From Stratiolaelaps scimitus (taxonomy: Eukaryota > Arthropoda > Arachnida > Mesostigmata > Laelapidae), in the NCBI GenBank assembly GCA_019614645.1, contig JABWDB010000005.1, forward strand, positions 5,984,001 through 6,048,000: a stretch of 64,000 nt of DNA. Reading direction: 5' to 3'. Positions 34,935 through 47,700 of the stretch are shown here, piece by piece (position 1 is the first letter of the stretch; each line of letters opens with the position of its first letter). The notes below the pieces were generated by a model. It saw nothing but the letters and a program-made list of their open reading frames with translations, had not been told where the DNA came from and made no database searches. Position numbers and translations under genes: made by a program.

Positions 34935-37032
34935 TTAAAGACGTTCTTATTGTTCCGTAATACTTATATGTTTGTATTTACTTACACAAGCTATCTGCGT
35001 CTGTCTGCACAGCTCGTTCGGTTCTGAAAGAGCCGCTTGCAAAGGTAAGACAACAATTAACGATATTTCGCAAATGTGGAACCGCACCAATTTGCGCATC
35101 CATCGCATTACAATGTGATTGACTTGCAGATGCCAAATTGATATATCGAGTTCGCCCAAAGCAATCCACATGACCAACTGGACAAAAGCTCGAATTTGCG
35201 TGCTAAAGTGGAATGCAGTTCCTACCGTACATCTACGATCAGAGTCCGACTGTGATAAACACAATTTGGACTTCCACGAGGACTACGCCCGTAAGTGATC
35301 ACCTCCTCCTTTTTGTTGAGGGAAAATAATATATCGCCTCAATAAATGCTCAAGAAGAATATTCACTTCCGGAAAGGCTGTGCTTGGTCGACGTTTTTCA
35401 GGTACTCATAGCTACCTTGTAGGTGTCTTATACATTGCGACAAAGCTTATGGCAGCAAACGCCACAGCCGATGATGTTATTATATCTCCTCGTCGACCCG
35501 AGACATTGCGTTGCGGCAAGAACTAAATAGCATTCTATTTCTTATATAAGACAAGTAAACCAACACCGCTTGAAGTATGTGGTCATGATTATTATTGACT
35601 CGATTCCATTGGGAACCCGACTGCGAGTCGATTTCGAGACGGAATGAACGACGTGAAGCAACGGTAGCTTGATGATGAGATCGATGAATAATAACAATAA
35701 TAATCTGCTGTATTCGCGTTTGCGTTCGCAGATCTCTTTGATTTCAGAAAGCCTATCATCAACAACCGCTCTCAGTTAAAGCCCTTCAACAAGTTGCGTC
35801 AAAGACTTTATTGCGGTCTTCCCGGAATAACTTTACCTGGCAGGCCTTTGGCTTCATTATCAGACTGTTGGGTGCTGGGCGTCACCTGGCCGTACGTGCA
35901 CTTCGTATCGGCAACAATGCTAAGAAATATGCTGCCTGAGGATCGCCCTATTGGGGGCGAGATCCCCGTCGAAGGACGTGTGTTGTTCGAGGCCAAACCC
36001 GGTAGCTTATGCATAGGACGAATTGGCACAAAATTCGCAAGGTTCGCTTTTCCGTCATACTAGTAGTACAGCTATTATGCACATTTACTCAGTCGCATTG
36101 AAAATGATGGATTGGATTGAAAAAGGCTAGGCTCGATCGAAAATATAATCACATTATGTGCACATTAGCAGTTTCACCTGAAAACAGGTGGACCTTTTTG
36201 GTAACGAATAGCTGAATCATGAATTATGTCCCATATATTCCAGGATGGCAGTATCGTCAGTGAGTGGTGAGTCTGCATCGGTTGTGCTGGTCGATACCGG
36301 AAGCCGAGGCATGCTTCGCGTCAACGATCTTCAGCATCTCCCCACCAGCCAACGGTACGTACTATTACGAAGTCTCTCGTGGCTATTCGTGTACGACCTT
36401 GCATTCGAGTTTATCTACAAAGCCGTTTTATCTACCTACGGCACATTTATGCAAATTGCATCATCATCATCGGCAACATGCTACCCTCCATTGCCACCGA
36501 TGATTCAATTCAATTCAAACAAATGTTTATTGAGGGAACTGCTATATACATGCTTAAGTTCTCGTAAAAATAATAGGACATAGTACAAGATCTATCCATC
36601 TTCTCTACTAACAGGCGAATATATTACGATGTCTTTGGGAGGCCTGTTTGAAGACTTCATTTTCACACCATATTTTCAAGGCCATATAGGGTCTTGCTGG
36701 CCCAGCTCGTCGACAATCTTAGATTATCGCAGCGTGCCATAGTCCACCGCGCGAACGGCTCTCCTTGCCATGATAACTTGCCATGATCGATGTCTCGATG
36801 TCTGTCGTTTTTGCGTTGTGACCTTTTATTGAACAGAGATTTCGCGCCTGCTTGCGTTACTGGTCGTCTTCCCGACCACTACCTTGCCCGATGCACCGAC
36901 GAGGCAACCCTTAAACTGCTTGTAACTGCGGCCGGACCGTTACAGATAGTCATAGTAAAATATACAGACGAGAAGCATATACCCGTAGTGCGACTTTTCG
37001 GAGCCGCTGGAAGAGAGATTTGCGTCGATTAA
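32985..37032 (+). CDS. Double-Tudor-domain protein, short paralog (copy B)
   Basis: Tandem paralog of the gene at 21302-29455. Eight coding exons join in frame: 32985-33044, 33635-33736, 34253-34404, 34667-34807, 35130-35290, 35732-36041, 36244-36354 and 36837-37032, giving 410 residues. Exon boundaries and phases from 34253 onward match copy A one for one. Shared blocks include RMSEMRSMIEEDDVEIRL, VWIRRASI, the first Tudor domain with YRNVDSG at 120-126 and LELLAIPVKAWRCQI, the block LYCGLPGITLPGRPLASL, the second Tudor domain with LVDTGS at 324-329, and a C-terminal RLPDHYLARCTDEATLKLL. It lacks the Asn/Trp-rich mini-exons of copy A: the 20-residue first exon splices straight to the RMSEM exon. 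The first exon is chosen for its ATG, phase-0 donor and an upstream acceptor at 32956; it is the least certain part. The stop is TAA at 37030-37032. Confidence 0.8.
33145..33170. repeat. (TA)n microsatellite
   Basis: About 26 bp of TA alternation in the first intron of Tudor copy B. Confidence 0.95.
34902..34931. repeat. (TA)n microsatellite
   Basis: About 30 bp of TA alternation in an intron of Tudor copy B. Confidence 0.95.
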
Positions 37033-37176
37033 ATATGGCGACGACGACAACGACAACGACAGCAGCAGCAGCAACAACAAGAACAACAACAACAACAACA
37101 GCAGCAGCGGCAACAACAACAACAACAAGTAGAACAACAAATACAACCTGTAAGGAGATACAACCTCGTCACTTAA
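37033..37176 (+). other. Glutamine-rich open frame in register after the copy B stop
   Basis: Directly after the TAA of Tudor copy B, 47 more codons stay open in the same frame before a second TAA. They are mostly CAA and CAG (Gln) with some Arg, ending QIQPVRRYNLVT. This is either 3' UTR containing a triplet repeat, or a C-terminal extension reached by readthrough. The stop position matches that of copy A, so the stop looks ancestral. Confidence 0.6.
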
Positions 37177-37322
37177 CGCCGTGTATCGATGACGACGGAG
37201 AGCGAGGTGGTGGAGATTTTAAAATGTGAAATTTTATTTGTGATCAATATGTGAGTTAAGAAAATATGATACTACAGTATTAGTAGTAGACCACAGACTT
37301 AGGACAGACGAACCAAACAGAT

Positions 37323-37328
37323 AATAAA
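37323..37328 (+). terminator. Polyadenylation signal AATAAA, Tudor copy B
   Basis: AATAAA about 290 bp after the stop codon of copy B, a sensible 3' UTR length. Confidence 0.45.
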
Positions 37329-37815
37329 AGTGACCACAACAATAATTAACAACAAACATCACTAGTGTTTTTGACATGAATGTAATCATTATTATTAATT
37401 TTATTTCTAATAAGTGCCTAAAGTGATACCGTGGTTTGCGTTCCGACTCTGTATGTTATCCCTGGACGTGAAACAAGAAAAACAATTAAAAAAAACTACA
37501 GTCGCTTAATCACACTGCTGCTCGGATCTATCATGCTCGCTGTTAAGTATATTCTTACACAAATTGGAGGACAAAGCTCATCGTGGCAAGACGTATATTA
37601 TTGTATTATTATAATGATCAGTATTATGGTAATGCATGTCATGTATGTGACCAAACTAATTGGATACCACTGCACATCAATCCGTTATTCTGATTGAAAC
37701 AAGATAACATAGACAACTACGAAAATTGACAACTGCAAGAAATTTGTGAACAACCAATAACGTAAATGAACGTTTTTATGCGCTTTTTTTTCTGAAATAA
37801 CGGCCCGAATACACA

Positions 37816-37838
37816 CATATATATATATATATATATAT
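37816..37838. repeat. (TA)n microsatellite
   Basis: About 23 bp of TA alternation. Confidence 0.95.
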
Positions 37839-39345
37839 CATTGCACTCCCATTTGCCCCATACGCAAAATTGGTTCTGCGCCGCGCTACAGGTAGTGGGA
37901 CACACTGCGGAGATATCATATATTCAGTTAGCCATCTCAGGTCTCCCGGAACAAAAAAAAACAGGGCGCTCGGCCCTTAGGCGAATTCACAATTGAGACA
38001 TTTGGTGTAGCATTCTTATGATATTTGTACGTTCAGTTGGCATTTTAAAGTATGCCCCTCCGGTCCGTAATATAAAAATAGTTCACATTTTAATTCACTC
38101 ATAAGGCTCTTAATCACTTTAGCTCATGGAGAATCATGTTCAGACTCATAGGGGCAACCAGTCATAAGCCATGCGCTCATCCGAGAGAGTTTCTTGAGCA
38201 TTGTCGTCTCGAAGAAGCTCGTCCAGTTGTTCTTCAATGACGTTTTTTTTTATCTCAGCTCTCGGCTTCCTACCATCTCTATCGAACAGCTTGCCGCTGT
38301 ACGTTACTTGCGACCGCTACTCCACTTGTCGCCTGCTGGGAAATATTCTTAACATAATCATTATCAGTTTGTACAACAAATGCAAAAGAAACATTACTGC
38401 CGGGCTGTTTATGCATGTTTTGTAATACGATGTCAGCCAGCTGAAAGAGTGCATATAACGATAATATTAGTATTCTTAAAGGGAGTGGTCCGGCCTTTCC
38501 TATACGACCAGGCACCGCCATGTTTTCCACCTTGCTAGAATAATTCGAATGATAGACATTGACAGAATTTCAATAATACATATTGAACCATTCAGACCAT
38601 AACCCTGACGTACGCAGAACATTGATTCTATATCTAGAGGCGCCACACGACACTAACGAGCAAACAAATCACACCAAACGTCGGGTCAAATCGGGTACTT
38701 CAGCCAGTTTTCTACTTGCGTTAAATTGAATGACTTATAGAACGCACTCGACGACGACTACGGTTTATCACCTGGAAAATTGCTACATTATAGCCGGATC
38801 CCGTATTGCATGACAAGGCAGGGTACATCTCATTGCTTGCAGTATAATCGGGCCTTCTGATCATTTGACCTAAAGCATTTGATATCTAGGATGGATTTGA
38901 ATCGATTTTGCGCCGTTCTCCGCGTCGCTAGAAACATGAGAAAACACACGCTGGCATATGCTCAATTGATAAGTATCTGCTATTCAGCGAGAAGGCGTTC
39001 CCAGGCAACAACAACAACGGTAGCTGCAGCAGCAGCAACAACTGATTCAAACAGAACCAATAGCTTGATACATCCTCGATCGGTAGGCAACCCACGCATT
39101 CGGGTTCGCCAGGAGAACAAGCCTGCGACATTTCGCCATCGGGTCGAGTTTTGTTGCTAAAACGCAACAAAACGAAAGCTAATTGCATTGCATATCTTGT
39201 CTTGTCTTATCCGTGAAGGCACGATGCGCGGAGAGTGAGAAAAGATCGATCCTGTTGAAGTCAAGCTTTTTGGCTGTGGGATTGCTGAATCTGCAATATA
39301 TCTGCATTTGCAAACGACACTGTGGGATCGCTTGATCGAAGAGAG

Positions 39346-41136
39346 ATGAGCCTGAATATCGCTGTTGTCGTGATCATTTTTCTTTCCTGTAGTATTATCT
39401 GTAGCTGTACACGGGGTAATAGCACAGAAGCGAATTCACTGTTGCCGGAGCCAGGCTTCAACTGCGAGGGAGGGTTGACCAGCCTTCTCAAGAAGTTCAT
39501 CGAAGCGCGACGCGTTAGACCTCAGGACAGTGTCATTCTCTTTCTTGGGCTCTGCATAGCGAATACGGAGGTCGGTCAAGATCTCAGCAATGACCTTCGC
39601 AAGATTACATCAACGGCGGTTTACTGTAGCAAAATCAAAGTGCCATTCAATTTTCTCGTGAGGCCTTCTGTTCTGGTCGAAAAGTTTCGAGATTTCGTGA
39701 AAATTCCCAAATACATTGTGCCCTACCAATGTAATGACTTCGCCAGGCGTTATAATGCATTTGAAGATTTCATACTTCGTAAAGCACTGGACCACAATCT
39801 GCTGTTCACAGTGTACGATGCGCGATTAAATTGGGTCAACCGTATGGCATCCATAAAGAATTGCTCGGTTGACACTGAAAACATAGACATCGACGAGTTC
39901 GAAGCGGTGGGGTTCCGGTCGACGGAGTTATACCCGTTGAACTATACGAAAATTCAACTACAGCTGAGTGAAATCCTCGTTCACAATTATCTTCACGCGG
40001 CTAATGAGGTGTCCCTCCATTTCGTGACAAAGGCCACGAACGATACTCATCTCAAGCTAATAGGATATCCTGACGAAACGTTCTACTTTCGGGCAGTGAT
40101 AACGCCTGCTAATGACTACGATGGGAGCCGATTCAACAGGACTTTCTCAGAGATCTTATCGTCATTTACTGTCACGTGTCTCAGACCACTGGCTGTGGTA
40201 AAACCTTCGGAGTGGGTGCTTCTTGAAGCTCTGTCTGGCCAGGGAATACTCCTCGCCGTAGGGGCAATGTTTGCAGCTTGTTTCATAATTAGTCTAGCAT
40301 CGTTACGCGATAGCTTCAATCTCATGTTCCAAGTGGCAGCCAATATCATAACACCGTACAATGTTCAGCTGTCCCGTCGTGGAGGACCTCACGAGCTCCA
40401 ACGCCGTCTACTATTGGGCCTAATAATGATCCTATACAATGTGGTCCTCGTTGATAAATATAAAACGCAAATGATCACGAATCTAACGGAACCCAATAGA
40501 AGTTTATTTAGCTTTAATGAACGAAAAAGTAGGAACACATTCAAGATGGCGCTACCGTACCGCATGTCACCACAAGAGACACGAGCGAGGAGCTACTATG
40601 ATCTCATAAACCGAATACCGATATGCTCCCCAGCAGCTGGCGCCATACAGACAGAATTTCCTATACCGCTGGAGACTGTTGCGAAGCACGAGATTCTATT
40701 GGGCATTGAAGATTTCCATCTGGGAAGCCTCAATTTAAGGCGCAGTCATACGCTACTACGCGTCCGAGAGCATATGTTACTACCCATAATACCGAAATTT
40801 TTCCGGGAGCACAGCGTGATACCACCACGAGTCTCTGCTGCATCTCGAGAACATCGAAAAATGTTGCCGATGTCGCCCTGGAATCCTGACCTTCACTGGG
40901 AAGCTCACAGAGACTTCCTTGAGTACTGCACCGGCCATTCGAGGTGTACACGGAAGGAAATGCCGCTCAACGGAGGAACTCTGAAGGTTCTAACCCGTGC
41001 CTCGGACTTAAGTCCAATTCTTCATCTGAGCCAGCTACGTGGAACAGTTTATTTCTGTCTGATACAGGTGCTGGCCTCTCTCCTCGTTACGGTCGGTGAA
41101 TTACTGAGTTTCATTTGTTTCGCTGCTCGACGATGA
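39346..41136 (+). CDS. Divergent ionotropic-receptor-like protein, intronless
   Basis: Single 1791 bp open frame of 596 residues. The ATG encoding MSLNIAVVVIIF is chosen because it starts a signal peptide (hydrophobic about residues 3-21). The topology is that of ionotropic receptors related to ionotropic glutamate receptors: a large extracellular N-terminal part with Cys and NxS/T sites, a membrane span about 299-320 (GILLAVGAMFAACFIISL), a weak middle region, a second span about 355-370 (LLLGLIMILYNVVLV) followed by DKYKTQMITNLT, a second extracellular lobe, and a last span about 565-588 ending a few residues from the C-terminus. The Y/K...L..LT.P element after the second span is typical of this family. 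Ligand-binding residues of true glutamate receptors are not seen, as expected for divergent chemosensory members. Intronless genes are common among divergent IRs. A different three-span receptor cannot be excluded. Confidence 0.65.
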   Translation: MSLNIAVVVIIFLSCSIICSCTRGNSTEANSLLPEPGFNCEGGLTSLLKKFIEARRVRPQDSVILFLGLCIANTEVGQDLSNDLRKITSTAVYCSKIKVPFNFLVRPSVLVEKFRDFVKIPKYIVPYQCNDFARRYNAFEDFILRKALDHNLLFTVYDARLNWVNRMASIKNCSVDTENIDIDEFEAVGFRSTELYPLNYTKIQLQLSEILVHNYLHAANEVSLHFVTKATNDTHLKLIGYPDETFYFRAVITPANDYDGSRFNRTFSEILSSFTVTCLRPLAVVKPSEWVLLEALSGQGILLAVGAMFAACFIISLASLRDSFNLMFQVAANIITPYNVQLSRRGGPHELQRRLLLGLIMILYNVVLVDKYKTQMITNLTEPNRSLFSFNERKSRNTFKMALPYRMSPQETRARSYYDLINRIPICSPAAGAIQTEFPIPLETVAKHEILLGIEDFHLGSLNLRRSHTLLRVREHMLLPIIPKFFREHSVIPPRVSAASREHRKMLPMSPWNPDLHWEAHRDFLEYCTGHSRCTRKEMPLNGGTLKVLTRASDLSPILHLSQLRGTVYFCLIQVLASLLVTVGELLSFICFAARR

Positions 41137-41995
41137 AGGGGTGACCCTTGACGAGTGCTCGAAGTCCCACTCGGGCTAAGGTCGACAACTGTTCGTTCAA
41201 GTTCACGCTGCAGATTCGGGAGTGGTTGTTGATATTTTGTTCGAACGACACAAATACCGAATTTACCACGAACCACAGTTTCTCCTGTCGCACCAACCGT
41301 CGAACGGGAGATCGCCCCCATCATCGATTGCTCATTTCGTAGAGCCCATCGATTCCCGATCTATTGAAGAACACACCAGATTGAACATCCTGATCTAATG
41401 AAGCTTTCGAAAACGTGCAATAATTATTGCTTCCACCCGAATTGGTCCCGAGGACGATTGAATAGATATACGTACATAAACAATGAGCGATGATACAAGG
41501 ATAATGATAGCCTACCGAAACACGAATGCCTCCACTGGTGCTTGCTATACATGAAAAAGTACGAAGGTGCAATGGCATAACGAGACACATTAAGTGATTC
41601 GCCGTAACATGCGAATGCTTTTGATTGCAGTTTTCAGCGAAAGATAACAACTGTTACCCATGGTGCAATGTATGCATAGAGAGATGATTTATGCTCTATA
41701 AAATATATAAAATTAATCAAAATAATTAATCGCCACATTTATGCGTAAGTATACATATCTTGAATAGGATACCCGACATTAAAACCAACTTACAATTACA
41801 TATTTGCATAATATTATTATTATTATTTCTACTAACAATACTTTTAATAATTATGAATACTTTAGTAATTAATTTTAGTATTATTATTATTGTTCGCATT
41901 ACATGTTTTAACTAAAATTAAATTAAATATGCTCAGATACTATTCAGCTGTTAGTGGGCAATATATCCCCGGTAGCCAGGCACGCCAATGGTTGG
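41137..41995. other. AT-rich intergenic DNA
   Basis: No exon recognised. Runs of ATT triplets occur around 41812-41900. Confidence 0.5.
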
Positions 41996-42513
41996 ATGAG
42001 TTTCAGGCCGGGCGGCCCTACTCTGAGTTCGCCGACTGCGAAACCTAAAGTGAAACAAGATCCACGTAAGTAACTAGTAGCGAGTATTAGCGGTATCATG
42101 GCCGGTGTCATTTTTTTTGTCAATAGTTTCGAGGTTGGTAATTACGCAAATTTAATAACGGATAATTAGTGTAAATGACAAGTTGATATCTACCCATATG
42201 TTGTCCTCGAGCTGAGATCTCCGTGTGACAAACGCAGAGTCTGTCGGATATGTAAAATGGGTGTGTCCGTATAGATTATGCGGTCAGCGTCACTTATGGT
42301 CAGCGGCGACAGACGACAGTCAACTCGCACTTGCACCGGGTTAATTTGCATTTACACTTGAAGACAAAATCAAATATAGCACCACTCGTTGTGCACCACT
42401 CGGCAAATGGAGAATTTGTCGAATATGTAAGATGCGTGTATTCAAATAAACGACAATTAGCAGTATTTGATTGGGGTGAATTGGCTCCGAAGGAGCGCGC
42501 TGATACAAATTAA
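41996..42513 (+). CDS. Possible two-exon small gene (weak)
   Basis: An ATG at 41996 opens a frame (MSFRPGGPTLSSPTAKPKVK and a few more) that ends at a strong GTAAGT donor at 42066, leaving one base. About 250 bp on, a frame ending in TAA at 42513 encodes HHSANGEFVEYVRCVYSN and further residues, and could join in phase after an AG near 42318. That acceptor lacks a pyrimidine tract. The product would be about 88 residues and is unrecognised. Confidence 0.2.
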
Positions 42514-42724
42514 ATATACGGTGAATAATGTGATGAAAGAAATACATATCGAGACAAAGGAATGAAAATGATCTTAACATTGATAAAAAAAATAGACGTT
42601 TAACGATGATCCTATAGAAACATAGGCACTGGAGGCATTATAATTCAGAGGTCAAGCCTATGGCGTAAAGTTCCTCTTAATGGGGTCTGCTACAATTACT
42701 TATTTCTTTAGAAAAAGTAACATT

Positions 42725-42727
<3 letters not shown>

Positions 42728-42784
<57 letters not shown>

Positions 42785-42808
42785 CATGTATACACATATA
42801 TATATATT
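42728..42808. repeat. (TA)n microsatellite, long, interrupted
   Basis: About 80 bp of TA alternation with CA and TG interruptions; the longest TA tract in the window. Confidence 0.95.
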
Positions 42809-43230
42809 GTTTTTGTTCACTGTTCACCTCCAGAATCAGTTCGTTCATTGTAGGCGCTTAGACAACACACAGCTCGTCCACACAAAAAAGCAGCATATAG
42901 TCGGGCCATGTTCGCAGTCTTCGTACGCAATTGATCAAATTGTGATCGTGATCCCATGCTGCTCAGATGGTGTCCTCATCTCGATCTCTGCAAGGCGTAT
43001 TTGACAACACGTTTGTTGTTGTTGTGTTCGAAATGGCAAACGCCGAGAGGGTGGACGGGCGAGGCGCTCTTTTTGTTGAAACTAGTTGAAACCTCAGCCT
43101 ATCGATTAGTGCGACATTGTTTCGCCATGTCGGGGATGTGGTGATACACTTGCCATATTTGTGATAGAAGCCATCAACGCTGACAGAGATATATCGCTAT
43201 TGTGTGTTACCTTGTCAGTGGCGAAGCAAT

Positions 43231-44702
43231 ATGATGCGTGTGAACGTTCTGATAATCCTGTGCATGTTTCATACGAGGAAAGGTCCTGTCGTCGCCGATG
43301 CCTTCTTGTGGCCCAACAATAGCCGCACAGCGATTGGCACCGGAAGACACCGCCCCACAGAGACTGCCTCGCAGCATGACAATATTTCAAGCGATCTCAC
43401 TTTGGAACAGGTGAGATTTGTAAAAAAATATAAAGATACAAATACTTATACTAAATGCTTGTTCAACTACGAGACGCATAGCTTGTATACAACTTGCGTG
43501 GGTATCTCAATCGGTCTAATTTTCCTGAAAACAGCTGACAAAGGGGCGGGTGGAGAAGAATTCTATGGAAATATCAACGTCGTTTCCAACGTCGCTTTTT
43601 GAGCAGAGATAGTGAATCTGCAGAATTCAGCTCAAATTCGTCAGCTCATCAAGGGTTCACATGCCTTTTTGCAGACCCATCTTTCCATGCCTCGGCTGGA
43701 AGTGACCTGTCCCTCATATTAACACTTGCTCCAATACGACACGGGCCCTGTCTGCCACTGGGCTCAGACAGATATCAAGTGCAATTGATCTGAAGCTTGA
43801 AATCATCTCCTCATCATTGGATGCAGGCGATTTTGAAACGTCTATAAAAAGCGAGAAATAGTGATGCTGGCCAGTTTCCGTGCCGTCCAACTTCTGACCC
43901 CCCCAACCAATGTTGGTATTGTTGCTGTCCGTTGGCGCGTGCTCACCGGCACGCCCTGAACAATTTGGAATCGCTCTGCCTGACCACACGGAAACAGCAA
44001 CGTTTAACGCCTAAAATTGAACGCCCTATGGCTGTTTATCTTTCTGCTCATGCGACCAAAACCACTGGTTCAGCCCTGTTTACTGCTTCCTACTATTAGT
44101 AGTTAGTACATGTAGCAGTCACCCTGCTATCAGTGGGACGTCAGGCTGTCGAGGTTGACGCCGAAAGCCGTGACAATCTGCGAAGTTGACTCCAGTCCAG
44201 CTACATCAGGGAGCTCTGAATCACTGTTTAACGCGCATCCGCTACTAGGCTATTGCCACTGTCATTGTTGCCGACAGCGGCTCCTGCAGTGACATTGCAT
44301 CGACGAACTGGCGGCGTCGTATCCCTCCAGATTCACTCGATGGGATATAGCTCCACCACATGGTCCGAATTGTACCACGTGGCTCGTTGCCGTCCCAACA
44401 CCAGTGAATTGTGAGCTTTCGTCTCGGCGTGTGTCGTAAGGCGGTACAGGCGGTTGATTCCACACGTTGATTACCCACGAAGCTGTGCTGTGTTTTTGAA
44501 ACTAAGCGGCAAAAAAGAACGGCTGATATGGCAGCAGGGATTGGGCTGAGGTCTATCGAAGAGGGGAATCTCGTACCTACAACGGTATCTGCCTACAATG
44601 GTAGCGAGTGCTACTCGCCTTGGTGCACACAGTCGTGCACAGACACCTTGTAAGCTGGTGGCACTACCTGCAGGAGATGGGTAGGGGCTGCGGGAAGAAG
44701 CA

Positions 44703-44743
<41 letters not shown>

Positions 44744-47700
44744 TATATTTTGTACATTAGTGTGTGTGGCCATTGCTTCCAAATAAAGTAGTAGCGTGTA
44801 TCGTTCGGCTTTCGCCTCGTTAGTGTTGCACAAAAATGCGACGTCGGTATTATTGTTAATCGTTATTGTGTCTGCCGACAGCCGCAATTCGAATAATATG
44901 AAGCTGATGCGGGGAAAAGCTAGGAACTAAAAATCAACGGACTGGTAACAAAGCTTTGATTCGATCCGTGATCTTCACCCCACGAGCAGCACAGTTCGAT
45001 CCATTGATATCGTCGATCCGTTGACCTTTCGAAGGGATTCTTCAACAAACTCAACGATTGTGCGTTTACGATACTAGAAGAATGGCGAAAAACAACTTAC
45101 CAGATACCGTCACGGTGATGAGGGAAGGGGTTACGGCTAAGACAATTATACGTGGGGTGATCCATTAGCAAATACTGGAATCCAGTACCAGTGAGCGCGG
45201 CAAAATGAACGTGTGAAGGGCAACCGCCTATGGCGAAGTTCTCTATGGACGGAAAAGTTTCATGTTGTTAAATACCCGCTCTAGTTGAATTAGAAGCGCA
45301 TGTCACCGTTTTTCGAAATACCGTACGTGCCGACATACTGCCATGTTTACCAGCTTTGAAAGAAATGTCCAATTAATAAAAATTGCACTGCTAGAACGCC
45401 GGTCGATCGTGTCCGTTAGGAAGGCGTTATTTACATTACAGTTACATTAGCAACGATATACAAGGTTGGCGCTTTTAACGGTTGCAACGATCGCCAATCA
45501 AAAACAGACAACTACCAGACAACGACTCGAAAGGCGCGAGCACATTCGGCTGTAAAGGAGTATCGCTGAAGTGAGCCATTCTATTTGAAATAAAAATGTT
45601 ATACGATCCATTTTAGGGCCCATTGAAAGAACGTTCGAGCATCGCCCTGCCAAACGAAGAAGTCCTTATTGAAAGCCTGCGCAAAGCTCATGATCAGGTA
45701 ATTCGAAGCTTCAAACATTGAACACTCGATATTGAAACGAAACCCAATAATCCAAACCGTCGATCTTGAAAATCATTTGATTTTCATTGGCGATCACCAC
45801 CACACTCAAAAAGCAACAGCACTGCGAGCTTTAGGGCACACGCCATAGGTAATCAAGTAAAATAATGGAAGTTGCCTACCTTGTTACAAGAACGCCCCAT
45901 ATGAAATGTCGGATATCGACCTTTATGTACGTGCATGCATCGAGAATTACGCATTCGTCCAAAGAATAACGTGGTCCCATAGGACGTGAATAGAAGATTC
46001 ACGATCAACGTCTCATCTAGGAGATCAATTTGGTGGGAGCTCAATCGTCATGCCTCATATTTTATAGACCCTTGAAACAAAAGGAAACAGAAACAGGGAA
46101 ACAAACTCAATAAAACGAATAGACGCGATTACCCCGTTTTAGTAGGCCAGACAAGGACGCGTGTGACTGAGGTGGAGGCTTTTTCCTGCGTGACTGTTCT
46201 CAGGAAATCGCTAGCTATCGCAAGTCGTGGTCGTTGTCCCAGAATCTAAACTACGTAAGTATAAAATCCCACTTGATCACCTCGACTAGCGACATTTGGG
46301 CAAACCGAAGCTAAACTCAAAGAAAATAAATGCTGTATACAAGGTAATGGGTTGTGCTCAAGGTGGCTGACACAAATGTATATATACATATGTACAAATG
46401 TCTATATATTTTGCCGCAAATGTAATGAGCGGATCACTCCTAACATACCCAGACATTTCAGATGTGTTCCTTGTTACCTAGGTCGTACTATAATATAATA
46501 CAATACAAATACACCTTTTATTCAAATGGACAGATGAATAACATGATATATTTGGATGACAAGTAACGATGCCCGCAGCAAGACAGGGATACGAGGGTGG
46601 CTAACGGGTGATATCATGATTCATACAATTCTACACCACTATAAACAGCACTGTCTGGCCTTCACCGCGTTACTCACGAGAGGTTTAAGGGACAGACGTA
46701 AGCTAGCTGGGGAACCTTCCATCATCCCCTCACAGCATATATTTCGTCGATCGTTTAACTCAGTAATTGGTCTCACTCGCGACTGAATTGTGCTGGCGTC
46801 GGGTTGTGCATTTCTGCCTATGACCACATAAATTTCTGATGAAGCCAATGACAGCATATTAGTCAGTACATCGTGAAACTAACGTGTTTCATTGTTATTT
46901 ACTAAACGATGCTTGTTTAGATGCTGCACCGAGCGGAGGAGTCGGATGAACAGATGCTGTCTAGGATTTTGACCCTTGACACCGCGGTGTTGCTGAGCGT
47001 ACGGCAGAGAAGACGCAACAAGGTGCAGGTTAGCAAATACCCTTGTGAAATATGAATACGCACCTAACGCGTTCGTAGCTTTGTGTGGGTAGGTAACAGG
47101 GACGATAAGGTAGCTGGCAATAGGTACCACATTGCTAATGTTGAGGCAAGTACGAAGCGGTAGCGATGAAGTAGTGACCAGTACTTGGAGTTCCAGCTTG
47201 GCTCGGATTTCTGCCAGTGTCCTCAACTGTTTGCACGTTAATTATAATAGTTCGAGCGTGCGCGCAGAAGATGATACCAGATTGAAACAGGACCTATTTT
47301 GTGGCGAAATTTGAATCACACCTGAATTAATTTCTAAAAACGAATACCGACAGCTTTGTGGGCATTCGGATAGAAAAAGCAACAGACAAGGGGGGTGCTG
47401 GCATGCTCCCACTTTTGGAACTGTTGACGGTGTTCAATAGCGTCGCCCTCCCCGGTATCGCTTAGCGCATTCCTTCAGTCAGGGCGGTAAGATGTGTACA
47501 AACCCAGCCACGAGCACCACACATCCTCTTTGCCGTACGGACATGACATAGATATCTGACTCTCAGCTGCTTCCCTTCTCTCTCACCCCAGACTTCCTTT
47601 CTAGGGCCTGTGTCCACCTCTCATCTGTAAACGACTACTGTGGTCAATACGGTGTCTGGAGAAAGCCCCGTTTTTGTAAACACGCAGCATTTACGATGCA

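Larger units (their letters stand above)
37177..39345. other. Intergenic DNA
   Basis: No gene supported. A minus-strand stretch near 38279-38446 has an acceptor-like CTCTTTCAG followed by an open frame of about 50 codons, but it has no partner exon or family match. A (TA)n tract lies at 37816-37838. Confidence 0.4.

Noticed and set aside
38279..38530. Minus-strand exon-like frame after CTCTTTCAG
   Set aside because: Good acceptor, but no second exon and no recognisable product.
43106..43390. Minus-strand frame opposite the first exon of the seven-exon gene
   Set aside because: The plus strand has acceptor, ATG and donor in phase with six later exons; the minus frame has none.
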